A stretch of 64,000 nt of DNA from JACMQX01 sp044225675 (GTDB lineage Bacteria; Pseudomonadota; Gammaproteobacteria; Burkholderiales; Burkholderiaceae_C), in assembly GCA_044225675.1 (NCBI GenBank), contig JBGAIH010000014.1, positions 1 to 64,000 on the forward strand, in the 5' to 3' direction. The position numbers were made by a program, and so were the translations under genes. Positions 53,837-61,641 of this stretch are shown in pieces (positions within the stretch are counted from its first letter, which is position 1; each line of letters begins with the position of its first letter). The notes beneath the pieces were generated by a model. The model had not been told where the DNA came from, did no database searches, and saw only the letters and a list, made by a program, of their open reading frames with translations.

Positions 53837-54565
53837 CTAGCGCTGCGCCGACCCCGGCGCGCCGGTCGGGGCGCCGACCCACTTCTCATACCCACGGGCA
53901 CGCAGTTCGCAGGCCGGGCACTGGCCACATCCATAGCCCCAGGTGTGGCGGTGCTCCCGGTCGCCGAGATAGCAGGTGTGGGTCCGCTCCACGATCAGAT
54001 CCACCAGCGCAGCTCCACCGAGGGATTCGGCAAGAGCCCAGGTCTGCGCCTTGTCGATCCACATCAGCGGCGTCTCGATCAGGAAGCGCCGGTCCATGCC
54101 CAGCGAAAGGGCCAGCTGCATCGCTTTCATGGTGTCGTCTCGGCAGTCGGGATAGCCCGAGAAATCGGTCTCGCAAACGCCGGTCACCAGAACCTGAAGG
54201 TCCCGCCGGAAGGCCATCGCCGCCGCCAGCGTGAGAAAGAGCAGGTTGCGCCCTGGCACAAAGGTATTGGGCAGGCCTGAAGCCTCCATGCGAAAGGCCA
54301 TGTCCCGGGTGAGCGAGGTCTCGCTCACGCTGCCGAGCACCGCGAGGTCGAGCATGTGGTCCTCGCCCAGCCGCGCGCCCCATGCAGGGAAAGACTGGCG
54401 GATCGCTCCCAGCACGTCGACCCTCGCCTCCAGTTCGACGCTGTGCCGCTGGCGGTAGTCGAATCCCACCGTCTCCACCCGCTCGAAGCGCGACAGCGCC
54501 CACGCCAGGCAGGTGGTGGAGTCCTGGCCGCCAGAGAACAGAACAAGGGCGCTCGTGTGATGCAT
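53837..54565 (-). CDS. queC: 7-cyano-7-deazaguanine synthase
   Basis: Makes preQ0 from 7-carboxy-7-deazaguanine in queuosine synthesis. 242 residues from ATG 54565. The PP-loop VLFSGGQDSTTCLAWAL is at residues 8-24, and the zinc site is HTCYLG...GYGCGQCPACELR near the end. The other queuosine genes are not adjacent. Convergent with the FimV-like gene, 15 bases apart. Confidence 0.94.
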   Translation of the reverse strand: MHHTSALVLFSGGQDSTTCLAWALSRFERVETVGFDYRQRHSVELEARVDVLGAIRQSFPAWGARLGEDHMLDLAVLGSVSETSLTRDMAFRMEASGLPNTFVPGRNLLFLTLAAAMAFRRDLQVLVTGVCETDFSGYPDCRDDTMKAMQLALSLGMDRRFLIETPLMWIDKAQTWALAESLGGAALVDLIVERTHTCYLGDREHRHTWGYGCGQCPACELRARGYEKWVGAPTGAPGSAQR

Positions 54566-54752
54566 GCAGGGTTCCGGTAAAGCAACGGCCCCGAGGCTAA
54601 CCGAACTGTCGCATCCCGGCCAGACCGAGCGCCGCTTCTGCTTGCTGGGGGGCCGTCGATTCTGGTGCACAGCAGCTTTTCGCATCCGCGACACCGCCCG
54701 GCGCCCTCGCGCCTAAAATCCCCTGGCGCGTTCCGCCTGAGGCGGGGCGCGT

Positions 54753-54910
54753 ATACGTTCTCAGGGCGGGGTGAAACTCCCCACCGGCGGTGAAGGCGGC
54801 TCGTTTCCGCACAAGCCCGCGAGCGCCCGCGCCAGGTCACTGGCGCGGGGTCAGCAGACCCGGTTGGATTCCGGGGCCGACGGTCACAGTCCGGATGAAA
54901 GAGAGCGATG
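54753..54910 (+). promoter_or_regulatory. FMN riboswitch (RFN element)
   Basis: Characteristic blocks in order: ACGTTCTCAGGGCGGGGTGA (from 54755), CCCACCGGCGGT, AAGCCCGCGAGCG, GTCAGCAGACCCGGT, and GATTCCGGGGCCGACGGTCA followed by AGTCCGGATGAAAGAGAG. The variable arm GCGCCCGCGCCAGGTCACTGGCGCG forms a hairpin in place. It leads into the lumazine synthase gene at 55003, so flavin represses it. Confidence 0.96.
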
Positions 54911-55002
54911 CCTGGCGGCCCGGCCGCGCCTCTTTGCGGGCGCGCGCGGGGCTGCACTGCTCGTTCGTCCTGGTTTTATTGGACTTCACTGCAAGGGCAG
55001 CC

Positions 55003-55524
55003 ATGAATCAGACCGACTACTCCATTTCCCTCAAGCCTGCGGCCCAGGCCGCCGCCTACCAGCCGCAAGCGCTGCCGGCGGGCACACGCGTGGCCTTCGT
55101 CGAGGCCTGCTGGCACGCCGACATCGTCCAGCGCGCGCGCGAAGCCTTCATCGACGAGATGGCGAGGCATCAGGTGGCGCGTGACGCCATTGACGTGATC
55201 CGCGTGCCGGGGGCCTATGAAATTCCGCTGCATGCCAGGCGCCTCGCGCGCGCCGGCCGTCACCACGCCATCGTGGGCTGCGCGCTCGTGGTGGACGGCG
55301 GCATCTACCGCCACGACTTCGTGGCCCAGACGGTCGTCGAAGCCCTGATGCGGGTGCAGCTCGAAACCGATGTGCCCATCATGTCGGCCGTGCTGACGCC
55401 CCATCACTTCCATGAGCATGCGGAGCACCGCAAGTACTTCAGCGACCACTTCCTCATCAAGGGCACCGAAGCGGCACAGGCCTGCGCGCAGACCCTTCTG
55501 AGCCTGGCTCGTCTGGTCGCCTGA
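55003..55524 (+). CDS. ribH: 6,7-dimethyl-8-ribityllumazine synthase, RibH2 type
   Basis: Joins the ribityl-aminouracil and a C4 phosphate to form the riboflavin precursor. 173 residues from ATG 55003. VPGAYEIPLHARRLAR, VVDGGIYRHDFVAQTVVEAL and VLTPHHFHEHAEHRKYF agree with the Brucella-type RibH2 branch rather than the usual RibH of the ribBA-ribH-nusB operon. It stands alone under an FMN riboswitch, so it is probably a second, flavin-regulated copy. Confidence 0.92.
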   Translation: MNQTDYSISLKPAAQAAAYQPQALPAGTRVAFVEACWHADIVQRAREAFIDEMARHQVARDAIDVIRVPGAYEIPLHARRLARAGRHHAIVGCALVVDGGIYRHDFVAQTVVEALMRVQLETDVPIMSAVLTPHHFHEHAEHRKYFSDHFLIKGTEAAQACAQTLLSLARLVA

Positions 55525-55613
55525 GGCGGACGCAGCCGCCCCGACGGCTCGGTCGACTGGATATCGCGGGCAGCACTGCCCGCATCGTGTGTTCACGCAC
55601 GGACCCGACCCTC

Positions 55614-55638
55614 AGAGCCAGCTTATTCTGGCTCTTTT
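55614..55638 (+). terminator. Rho-independent terminator after ribH
   Basis: AGAGCCAG (55614-55621) pairs perfectly with CTGGCTCT (55628-55635), loop CTTATT, followed by TTT. It is 90 bases beyond the ribH stop and 18 before the next gene, which must then be started in or after it. Confidence 0.75.
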
Positions 55639-55655
55639 GATTCGGGAGCGCAGCC

Positions 55656-55982
55656 ATGGAAGAAACCAGTTCGACCCAAGCGACGCGAGCCGCAGGCTCC
55701 GCCGTCGCCAACGACCTCAAGACCGTCATCCGCGACATCGAGATGCTGCTGAAGTCCGCAACGGCCTCCGGCGGCGAACTCGCCGGCCACGTCCGCGAAC
55801 AGCTGGAAGTCGCTCTGCTCAAGCTGCAGGCCCGTGTGATCGAAGTCGAGAAGGTCGCCGCAGAACGCGCCTTGGCGGCTGCACGCGTCGCTGACGACTA
55901 CGTGCACGAAAAGCCCTGGCATGCGATCGGTGCGGCGGCGGGTGCCGGCTTCATCGTGGGCTGGCTGATGAGCCGCCGCTAA
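55656..55982 (+). CDS. DUF883 (ElaB/YqjD-like) membrane-anchored protein
   Basis: 108 residues: a long amphipathic helical part (about 15-80) and a C-terminal membrane helix (AIGAAAGAGFIVGWLMSRR) with a terminal RR. This matches DUF883/ElaB/YqjD proteins, which bind ribosomes and the inner membrane in stationary phase in E. coli. It sits directly behind a terminator and convergent with the next gene. Confidence 0.88.
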   Translation: MEETSSTQATRAAGSAVANDLKTVIRDIEMLLKSATASGGELAGHVREQLEVALLKLQARVIEVEKVAAERALAAARVADDYVHEKPWHAIGAAAGAGFIVGWLMSRR

Positions 55983-55986
55983 GCGT

Positions 55987-56556
55987 CTAGCGCCGCGCCA
56001 GCAGGGCCGCCAGTTCGCGGCCCTGGATGATCTGCACGCCATGGGACTTGGCGAACTGGCGGGCGTTGTCGCTCACCTCGCCCAGCGTCACGATGATGCT
56101 GCCCTGCGCCTCGGCAGCGGTCGATGCGGCCGCGAGTTCGCGCAGCGTCTCCACACCCAGGTTGGCGGCCTTCCAGCGGCGGGCGCCCACCAGCGAGCGC
56201 CGGCCCGACTTGACCACCGAGAAGTCAGCCGCCCCCTGCGCCAAGCGCTCGACGTGAAAGCCATCCATCTTCAGCGCCTGCTCGATCGCGTCCGCGAATT
56301 CCCGCCAGGCCATGGCGCCCGCAGCTTCCTGCACGGCCGCGACTTTGGACGCGCTGGGCGCGCTGAACTGCCGCACGGCGGCAATCACGCCGATCACCGC
56401 AAACGGCAGCCCGCCCATTGCGCCGAAGATCACGTAGTCGGGCGGCAGCAGGGCCCGCGATGCCACCCCGAACACCACGGCGATGGCCATGCTGATCCAC
56501 CACGGCGAGCGCAGCAGGATCGCAAACAGCGAATTGGGAGCCATCTTGAACTTCAC
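55987..56556 (-). CDS. Membrane-anchored Mrr-like endonuclease-fold protein, active site degenerate
   Basis: 189 residues from a GTG at 56556 (MKFKMAPNSL; an ATG lies 4 codons later). Two membrane helices (about residues 18-36 and 43-62) precede a restriction-endonuclease-like domain (about 80-189). By eye it follows the Mrr-cat/DUF2034 pattern GADF...LVGARRWKAANLGVETLREL...GSIIVTLGEVSDNA, in which the catalytic Q-x-K is G-x-R. It probably no longer cuts DNA. Function unknown. Confidence 0.7.
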   Translation of the reverse strand: MKFKMAPNSLFAILLRSPWWISMAIAVVFGVASRALLPPDYVIFGAMGGLPFAVIGVIAAVRQFSAPSASKVAAVQEAAGAMAWREFADAIEQALKMDGFHVERLAQGAADFSVVKSGRRSLVGARRWKAANLGVETLRELAAASTAAEAQGSIIVTLGEVSDNARQFAKSHGVQIIQGRELAALLARR

Positions 56557-56634
56557 GGCAGGAACTTTCGGGTCAGGTCATGCAAGGCTGCGGCGGGGCA
56601 GCCGCGCGAGCCCGGTTTGTACCACGGGCCTGCA

Positions 56635-57540
56635 TCAGACCGGCGACGCACTGAACAATTGGGCCCGCGCCGACCGGGTGATCGCCGCCACGCAGGGATG
56701 CGAAATGCGCCGCTCCACCGAGATGGCGAAGAACTCCTCCATCACCTCATGGGTGCGGCCGATCACGCTGACGCCATACTGGGACTCGATCTCGGACTCC
56801 AGCACCGAAGGCGTCATGAAGACGCCCCGACCCTCGCGACCGAAGGCATTCATGAGCGCGCCATCGTCGAACTCGCCGACGATGCGCGGACGGATCTGAT
56901 GGCGCTCCAGCCATTGATCGAACTGCTGCCGCACGGCCGAGGACGCGCCATGGATCAGCATCGGCATGCCGTCGAGGCACCCGGGGAAACTGCCCTTCAA
57001 CTGAGGCTTGAGCGAAGGCGCGCACACGAAGCTCGTCGCGCTCGCCCCGAGCGGATGGTTGAACGCCTTGACGCTGATGCGCCGGGGCAGCCGCTCGTCG
57101 GCGATCACGAGGTCGAGCCGGTGCAGCGCCAGCCGGGCCAGCAGATCGTCGAACTTGCCCTCGTGGCAGATCATCCGCACCTGCTGCGGCACTGTCAGGG
57201 CAGGCTCCAGCAGGTGGTAGGCCACCGACTTGGCCACCGAGTCGGCCACCCCCACGCGGAACTCCAGCGCCCGCCGCCCGCCCTGGGCGTGACGCACCGA
57301 ATTCTCCAGCTCCGAGCCCAGGGCGAAGATCTCGTCGGCGTAACCGAGCGCCAATTCTCCTTCTTCGGTGAGAACCAAACGGCGCCCACTCTTCTCAAAG
57401 AGCTTGTAGCCCAGGCTTTCCTCCAGCAGCTTGATCTGGCCGGACAGGGTCTGCGGCGTGGTGTGCAGCTGCTCGGCTGCGCGCATCACGCCGCCGGCCT
57501 TGGCCACCACCCAGAAATAGCGCAAGTGCTTGAAATTCAA
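56635..57540 (-). CDS. LysR-family regulator, NhaR-like
   Basis: 301 residues from a TTG at 57540 (NFKHLRYFWVVAKAGGVMRA), with GGGGC a few bases upstream. The short HTH start and the SGQIKLLEESLGYKLFEKSGRR region are as in NhaR, the sodium-responsive activator of nhaA; no antiporter gene is nearby. It is divergent from the IscR-like gene, with 118 bases between them that contain a LysR-like dyad. Confidence 0.85.
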   Translation of the reverse strand: MNFKHLRYFWVVAKAGGVMRAAEQLHTTPQTLSGQIKLLEESLGYKLFEKSGRRLVLTEEGELALGYADEIFALGSELENSVRHAQGGRRALEFRVGVADSVAKSVAYHLLEPALTVPQQVRMICHEGKFDDLLARLALHRLDLVIADERLPRRISVKAFNHPLGASATSFVCAPSLKPQLKGSFPGCLDGMPMLIHGASSAVRQQFDQWLERHQIRPRIVGEFDDGALMNAFGREGRGVFMTPSVLESEIESQYGVSVIGRTHEVMEEFFAISVERRISHPCVAAITRSARAQLFSASPV

Positions 57541-57571
57541 CCGGATGCCCCAATGTGAAAGAAATCTCGAA

Positions 57572-57590
57572 GTATTCTTGTTGAAAATAC
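57572..57590. promoter_or_regulatory. Possible LysR operator in the NhaR-like/IscR-like divergent region
   Basis: GTATT (57572-57576) and AATAC (57586-57590) frame a 9-base spacer, a T-N11-A type dyad inside a short AT-rich stretch. Either or both divergent genes could be controlled from it. Inference. Confidence 0.4.
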
Positions 57591-57658
57591 GAATATACGC
57601 GAAGTGTTTTTGCCCTTAGATTCGACCTGTCGATGATCGACACCCAAAGGAGTTCACC

Positions 57659-58174
57659 ATGCGACTGACCACCCGAGGCCGTTTTGCCGTATCGGCCATG
57701 ATTGACCTGGCTCTGCGCGAGCAGCGTGGCGCCGTGGCGCTGGCCTCCATCGGTGCCCGCCAGCAGATCTCGCTGTCCTATCTGGAGCAGCTGTTCAGCA
57801 ACCTGCGCCAGGCCGGCCTGGTGGAGAGCACCCGGGGCCCGGGCGGCGGCTATTCGCTGGCCCGCAAGGCGTCCGACATCTCGGTCGCCGACATCCTCGT
57901 TGCCGTGGACAAGCCGGCTGCGGCCAGCCGCACCCGCCACAAGAATGACGCCGTCACCAGCGAGCTGTGGGACAGCCTCAACGCCCGCATGACGCAGTAC
58001 CTGCAGGGCGTCACGCTCAAGAGCCTGGTCGACGACCAGATCGCCAATGGCGTCACCGTCGACGACGCCCCCGTCAGGGCCGCCAGCGGCGTCAAGCCCA
58101 AGGCCGCGCCGCCCAAGGTCAACGCGCCGAACTCGGTGTTCGCGCTCGGGCAGATGCTGGCCCTGGGCCGCTGA
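57659..58174 (+). CDS. IscR-like Rrf2 regulator with no cysteines
   Basis: 171 residues from ATG 57659 (AAAGGAG upstream). The winged HTH (MRLTTRGRFAVSAMIDLAL... SYLEQLF ... RGPGGGYSLAR) and the tail NAPNSVFALG agree with Comamonadaceae IscR as remembered. IscR binds [2Fe-2S] through three Cys between the DNA-binding part and the ...LW segment; here that loop is ASRTRHKNDAVTSELW and the whole protein contains no cysteine. So it cannot sense Fe-S by the usual site. No isc gene follows; a terminator does. It is probably a paralogue of the true IscR. Confidence 0.85.
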   Translation: MRLTTRGRFAVSAMIDLALREQRGAVALASIGARQQISLSYLEQLFSNLRQAGLVESTRGPGGGYSLARKASDISVADILVAVDKPAAASRTRHKNDAVTSELWDSLNARMTQYLQGVTLKSLVDDQIANGVTVDDAPVRAASGVKPKAAPPKVNAPNSVFALGQMLALGR

Positions 58175-58237
58175 CGCGGCGCGCTGCATCGCGACGCAGC
58201 AGGCAGCGTCGCACCGGATCCTTCCTACTTCTCCTCG

Positions 58238-58264
58238 CGCGGGCCTCGGCCCGCGTTTTTTTTT
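58238..58264 (+). terminator. Rho-independent terminator after the IscR-like gene
   Basis: CGCGGGCC (58238-58245) with GGCCCGCG (58248-58255), a tight loop, followed by nine T (58256-58264). The strongest terminator in the window; it isolates the IscR-like gene as a single unit. The rest of 58175-58497 is GC-rich and shows no gene. Confidence 0.9.
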
Positions 58265-58497
58265 GGGCTCGCACGGCTGGTACATCCCGCTGCGCCGTGC
58301 GACTGCGGCCTGATTCCACGCTGCCGTTCGGCTGCGGCTGGCGACGCTTCGCGCCGCGAATCCTGCAACTCGTCGCAATCCGCTGTCGGCCCCGAGCCCG
58401 GCCCGGCACAGTACACCCATCGACGACAGAAAGCCGCCGATAACAAGGCAAACAACCTGTTCAACCCTTGGCAACCTGATACTGAAAGAAGACCATC

Positions 58498-58776
58498 ATG
58501 AAGAAGATCGCCCTCCTGTCCCTCGTGCTCGCCGCCGGTGCCGCCATGGCCGCCGAACCCGCCAGCTTCGATCCGCAATACGCTGCCGGCACCGCGACCC
58601 GCGCCCAAGTGCAGGCCGAATTCGTGCAAGCCGTGAAGAACGACACCCTGCCGCAAACCGGTGAAGTCGGCGCGTTCGCCGTCGATGCCCAGGCTGGCGC
58701 GTCGCGCGACGCCGCCGCCGTGCGCGCCGAAGGCCGTCAGGCTGCCGCCGCCCACACGACCGTCGGCGAAGTCTGA
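58498..58776 (+). CDS. Small exported protein, DUF4148-like
   Basis: 92 residues. Signal peptide MKKIALLSLVLAAGAAMA with cleavage expected after AMA, then TRAQVQAEFVQAVKNDTLP and a small C-terminal Ala-rich part, resembling the many DUF4148 periplasmic proteins of Burkholderiales. Function unknown; it is a single gene between two terminators. Confidence 0.8.
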   Translation: MKKIALLSLVLAAGAAMAAEPASFDPQYAAGTATRAQVQAEFVQAVKNDTLPQTGEVGAFAVDAQAGASRDAAAVRAEGRQAAAAHTTVGEV

Positions 58777-58842
58777 GCGCGCTGAGCGCGGGCGGGCAGC
58801 CTGCCCGCCTCACGCTCCTTCAAGCTCCGGCACTCTCCTCCA

Positions 58843-58876
58843 CGCCCTGACTGGCCAACGCCCGTCAGGGCGTTTT
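58843..58876 (+). terminator. Rho-independent terminator of the small exported protein gene
   Basis: CGCCCTGAC (58843-58851) pairs perfectly with GTCAGGGCG (58864-58872), loop of 12, followed by TTTT. It overlaps the end of the convergent DUF2189 gene. A further hairpin, GGCGGGC/GCCCGCC, stands near 58791-58809. Confidence 0.75.
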
Positions 58877-59689
58877 CATGGGCGCGCCGGCCGGCTCCAC
58901 GGCCGACCGGTAGGCGTGCCAGGACGCATGCCCCAACACCGGCCCCACCACCAGCAGGCCGGCAAAGCCCGGCACCATCGCCAGCACCACCAGCGCCGTG
59001 ATCGTCGCGGCCCACAGCAGCAGCACGTGCGGCTGGTCCAGCACGAGGCGGATGCTCGTGAGCCCGGCCGTGATCGGGTCGGTACGGCGGTCCAGGATCA
59101 TTGGAATGCTCACCACGCTCACCGCAAAAATGATCGTCGCGAACACGCCGCCCAGGCCGACCCACGCCAGGATGAAGTTGAGGTTCTTCGGGTCCGCCAG
59201 GCCGCGCAGCGAGCCCGCGAAGTCCGGCATCGAGCCCTGGAAGGTCAGCGCGAACACCACCAGCGACGCGCGCGCCCACAGCATCTCCAGCACCAGCAGC
59301 ACCACGCCGAAGGTCGCCAGGTTGTTGAGCTTGCGCCGCCACGCCGTCACCGCCTCGGCCAGGTGCGGACGCTCGCCCCGCTCCAGCCGGTCGCTCACGT
59401 GGTACAGCCCCATGCACAGCACCGGCCCCACCAGCAAGAAGCCGGCCGACAGGCCCAGCACATAGGCCGGCGCGTTCTGGAACACCAGCAGCAGCGCCCA
59501 GCCCATGGCCACGAAACATCCGCCGAAGAACAGACCGATCGCCGGCGCCTGCAGGAAGTCGCGCACGCCCTGCACCAGCCAGCGGAACGGATCGGCCAGC
59601 GACACGGTGCGCAGGGGCACGATCAGGCTGGTGGTGGCTTCATCGCCATCGTCCCGGCTTTCGGTCGGGGCGGTCTCGTTCGATGTCAT
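58865..59689 (-). CDS. DUF2189 membrane protein
   Basis: 274 residues with about six membrane helices after a polar start (1-30). The segment PFRWLVQGVRDFLQAPAIGLFFGG and the following APAYVLGLSAGFLLVGPVL are typical of DUF2189. No enzyme motif was seen; role unknown. Confidence 0.85.
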   Translation of the reverse strand: MTSNETAPTESRDDGDEATTSLIVPLRTVSLADPFRWLVQGVRDFLQAPAIGLFFGGCFVAMGWALLLVFQNAPAYVLGLSAGFLLVGPVLCMGLYHVSDRLERGERPHLAEAVTAWRRKLNNLATFGVVLLVLEMLWARASLVVFALTFQGSMPDFAGSLRGLADPKNLNFILAWVGLGGVFATIIFAVSVVSIPMILDRRTDPITAGLTSIRLVLDQPHVLLLWAATITALVVLAMVPGFAGLLVVGPVLGHASWHAYRSAVEPAGAPMKTP

Positions 59690-59965
59690 GGTCTCGGCTC
59701 CTCAGGCGGCGGGCGCGGCAGAGCGGCTCAAGGCCGACTGCCGACCGCGAGGCACTGCCACGGTTCATGATGGCGCAGGCCTCATGCACCGACAAGAGCC
59801 CGCCCGGCGCCACGGCCTGGTTCGAGGGCTTTCCCTGAGGCGGGATTCCCACAGCCGGCCCGCGCAGCGCGGCCCGGACAAAAAAATCGCAGCATTCCTT
59901 CCGAGCCGCCGGACCACGGCCCCCATGACCCGCTACATTGGGACACCGAAAACGAGGAGCACACC

Positions 59966-60112
59966 ATGGCCAAAGGCGACCAGCGCAGCAACAAGATGAC
60001 GAAGAAACCCAAAAAGGACACCAGCCCGCCCAAAGAGACCTCGGGCACGTCCACACGCCCCACGCCGCCCACCACAACGGTGATGCCCAAGGGCAAGCTG
60101 AAGAACAAGTAG
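59966..60112 (+). CDS. 48-residue basic protein
   Basis: MAKGDQRSNKMTKKPKKDTS..., 48 codons, with a clear GAGGAG 7 bases before the ATG at 59966. Lys-rich start, Pro/Thr-rich middle, ending GKLKNK. Comparable short MAKG-type proteins occur in Burkholderiales as I recall, of unknown function. Too small for most gene callers. Confidence 0.65.
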   Translation: MAKGDQRSNKMTKKPKKDTSPPKETSGTSTRPTPPTTTVMPKGKLKNK

Positions 60113-60227
60113 AGGCTCCGGGACGCGTGAACAACGCGGCGCGGCGACAGGGGCCATGGGCTGGGTATCACGCAAGTCAGGGCGAAGTGGCGCGAGCGCG
60201 GGCGGCACCCGCCCTGATTCGACCAAA

Positions 60228-60277
60228 TTATCTTCTTTTATCCAAAAAAAGATAAAATATCGGATCGGAAGATAAAA
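60228..60277 (+). promoter_or_regulatory. Nested GATAA inverted repeats before the AAA ATPase gene
   Basis: Outer 8-bp dyad TTATCTTC (60228-60235) / GAAGATAA (60268-60275), inner 7-bp dyad TTTTATC (60236-60242) / GATAAAA (60251-60257), so GATAA occurs twice on each strand. AAGATAAAA is repeated 20 bp apart (60249-60257 and 60269-60277). The site lies in an AT-rich island and ends in the ribosome-binding site (AAAAGGAGG, 60274-60282) of the gene at 60290. Likely operator, perhaps autoregulatory. Confidence 0.65.
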
Positions 60278-60289
60278 GGAGGTAGTCGC

Positions 60290-61477
60290 ATGATCGCGTA
60301 CCACCGAACCGCCCTGGCGCAACAGCTGGTGCAGGCCCTGCAAGGGCGCTCGCTGATAGGCGATGCGCACAACGGCCTGTTCCTGGCGGCGCCGCGCCGG
60401 ACCGGCAAGAGCACCTTCCTGCAAGGCGACCTCGCGCCCGCCCTGCAGCAAGCGGGGGTGGAAGTGGTGTACGTCGACTTGTGGGCCGACACCCGCCGCG
60501 ACCCGGGCGCGCTGATCGCCGAGGCCATCGCCCGTGCCTTGCTTCCTCATCTGGGCATGGTGGCCCGCACCGCCAGAAAGGCCAGCCTCAAGAGCGTCAA
60601 GCTCGCGGGCGCATTGGACATCGACGTCAGCAAGATCGGCCAGGTCGACGGCCTCACCCTCACGGAAGCGCTGCGCACGCTGCAGGAGGCCGCAGACCGG
60701 CCCGTGGCGCTGATCATTGACGAGGCACAGCACGCCCTGACGAGCGAGGCGGGCGAGGTCGCCATGACAGCGCTGAAATCGGCACGCGACCAGATGAACC
60801 GGCCCGGGCAGGTGAGTCTGATGCTGGTGATGTCAGGCTCGGACCGCGACAAGCTGCTGCGCCTGGTGGTGAGTGCCGGCGCACCGTTCTATGGATCGCA
60901 GATTCAGACCCTGCCCCCCCTGGACACGGATTTCATTGCCCACGTGGCCGGTCTGGTGGAAGCGCAGAGACCGGACCTGGTGCCGGTGGACCGGGCCGCG
61001 CTGCAGGCAGCGTTTGCCGCCTTTGGCTACCGGCCCCAGTTCTTCATGGCCGCCATGGGCGCAGTGCTCAGCCCCTTGTCCAGCCACACCGGCCGGTTCG
61101 AGCCTGCGCTCCAGCTGGCGGCGCAGGATCAGCAAGCGCAAGACGAGGCGCAGATGGAGTCCGACTACCTGGGGCTCAAGCCCACGGAACAGATGGTGCT
61201 CTGGCGCATGCTCGACCAGGGGCCGCGATTTCGCCCCTATGACGCCGAAGCCCTGCGCTTTTACCGGGACCGGCTGGGACGGCCCGTGAGTGTGCAACAG
61301 GCCCAGAAGGCATTGGAGGCACTGCGCCAACGCACGCCGGCCATGGTCTGGAAGTCGGCGCATGGAGAGTACGCGGTCGAAGACGCCGCGATGCATCGCT
61401 GGTATGAGAGCCGCGTCACCGCCAAGCGATGGCCTCCCGCTTCACCCCAGGGCCTCCTGGCGCTGGACGACGACTGA
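60290..61477 (+). CDS. AAA ATPase with C-terminal winged-helix-like region
   Basis: 395 residues. Walker A variant APRRTGKST at 34-42 (Ala in place of the first Gly), VVYVDLWADTRRDPG near 60, Walker B VALIIDEAQHA near 140, and LMLVMSGSDRDKLLRLV near 184, so a STAND/AAA_22-type or TniB/TnsC-like NTPase core. The last about 90 residues (from GLKPTEQMVLWRMLD) look like a winged helix. Location behind glmS beside an integrase scar suggests an accessory gene. The role is unknown; transposition regulator, defence or stress switch are all possible. Strong ribosome-binding site. Confidence 0.75.
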   Translation: MIAYHRTALAQQLVQALQGRSLIGDAHNGLFLAAPRRTGKSTFLQGDLAPALQQAGVEVVYVDLWADTRRDPGALIAEAIARALLPHLGMVARTARKASLKSVKLAGALDIDVSKIGQVDGLTLTEALRTLQEAADRPVALIIDEAQHALTSEAGEVAMTALKSARDQMNRPGQVSLMLVMSGSDRDKLLRLVVSAGAPFYGSQIQTLPPLDTDFIAHVAGLVEAQRPDLVPVDRAALQAAFAAFGYRPQFFMAAMGAVLSPLSSHTGRFEPALQLAAQDQQAQDEAQMESDYLGLKPTEQMVLWRMLDQGPRFRPYDAEALRFYRDRLGRPVSVQQAQKALEALRQRTPAMVWKSAHGEYAVEDAAMHRWYESRVTAKRWPPASPQGLLALDDD

Positions 61478-61640
61478 AGCTGTCAAAGTCCACATCGTTC
61501 ACGCGCGGGGTGAAGCCCTCCAGATGGCGCATCTGGGGCCGCCCCAACTTGCGCGGGTGACGCAACCGATGAAAACGGATGAACCAGCGTACCCACCAGA
61601 AGCAAATTTGCTCGGTGCGCAAGCTGTAGTGCATCCGTCC
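61478..61640 (-). pseudogene. Remnant of an integron-type tyrosine integrase
   Basis: Minus-strand frame from 61634: HYSLRTEQICFWWVRWFIRF then HRLRHPRKLG, closely like the N-terminal domain of IntI/XerC-like integron integrases (HYSLRTEQ...W+R.FI.FH..RHP..LG). About residue 43 it jumps to PRVNDVDFDS, which resembles the later L-R-V-K-D-x-D-F motif, so about 100 residues between seem deleted. It begins 7 bases past the glmS stop and fades where the ATPase gene ends. The catalytic domain is gone. Confidence 0.6.
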
Positions 61641-61641
61641 C

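Noticed and set aside
60290..61477. AAA ATPase as TnsC of a Tn7-like element at its glmS target
   Set aside because: No TnsA, TnsB or TnsD gene and no transposon ends were seen; the P-loop core alone does not distinguish TnsC from other ATPases.
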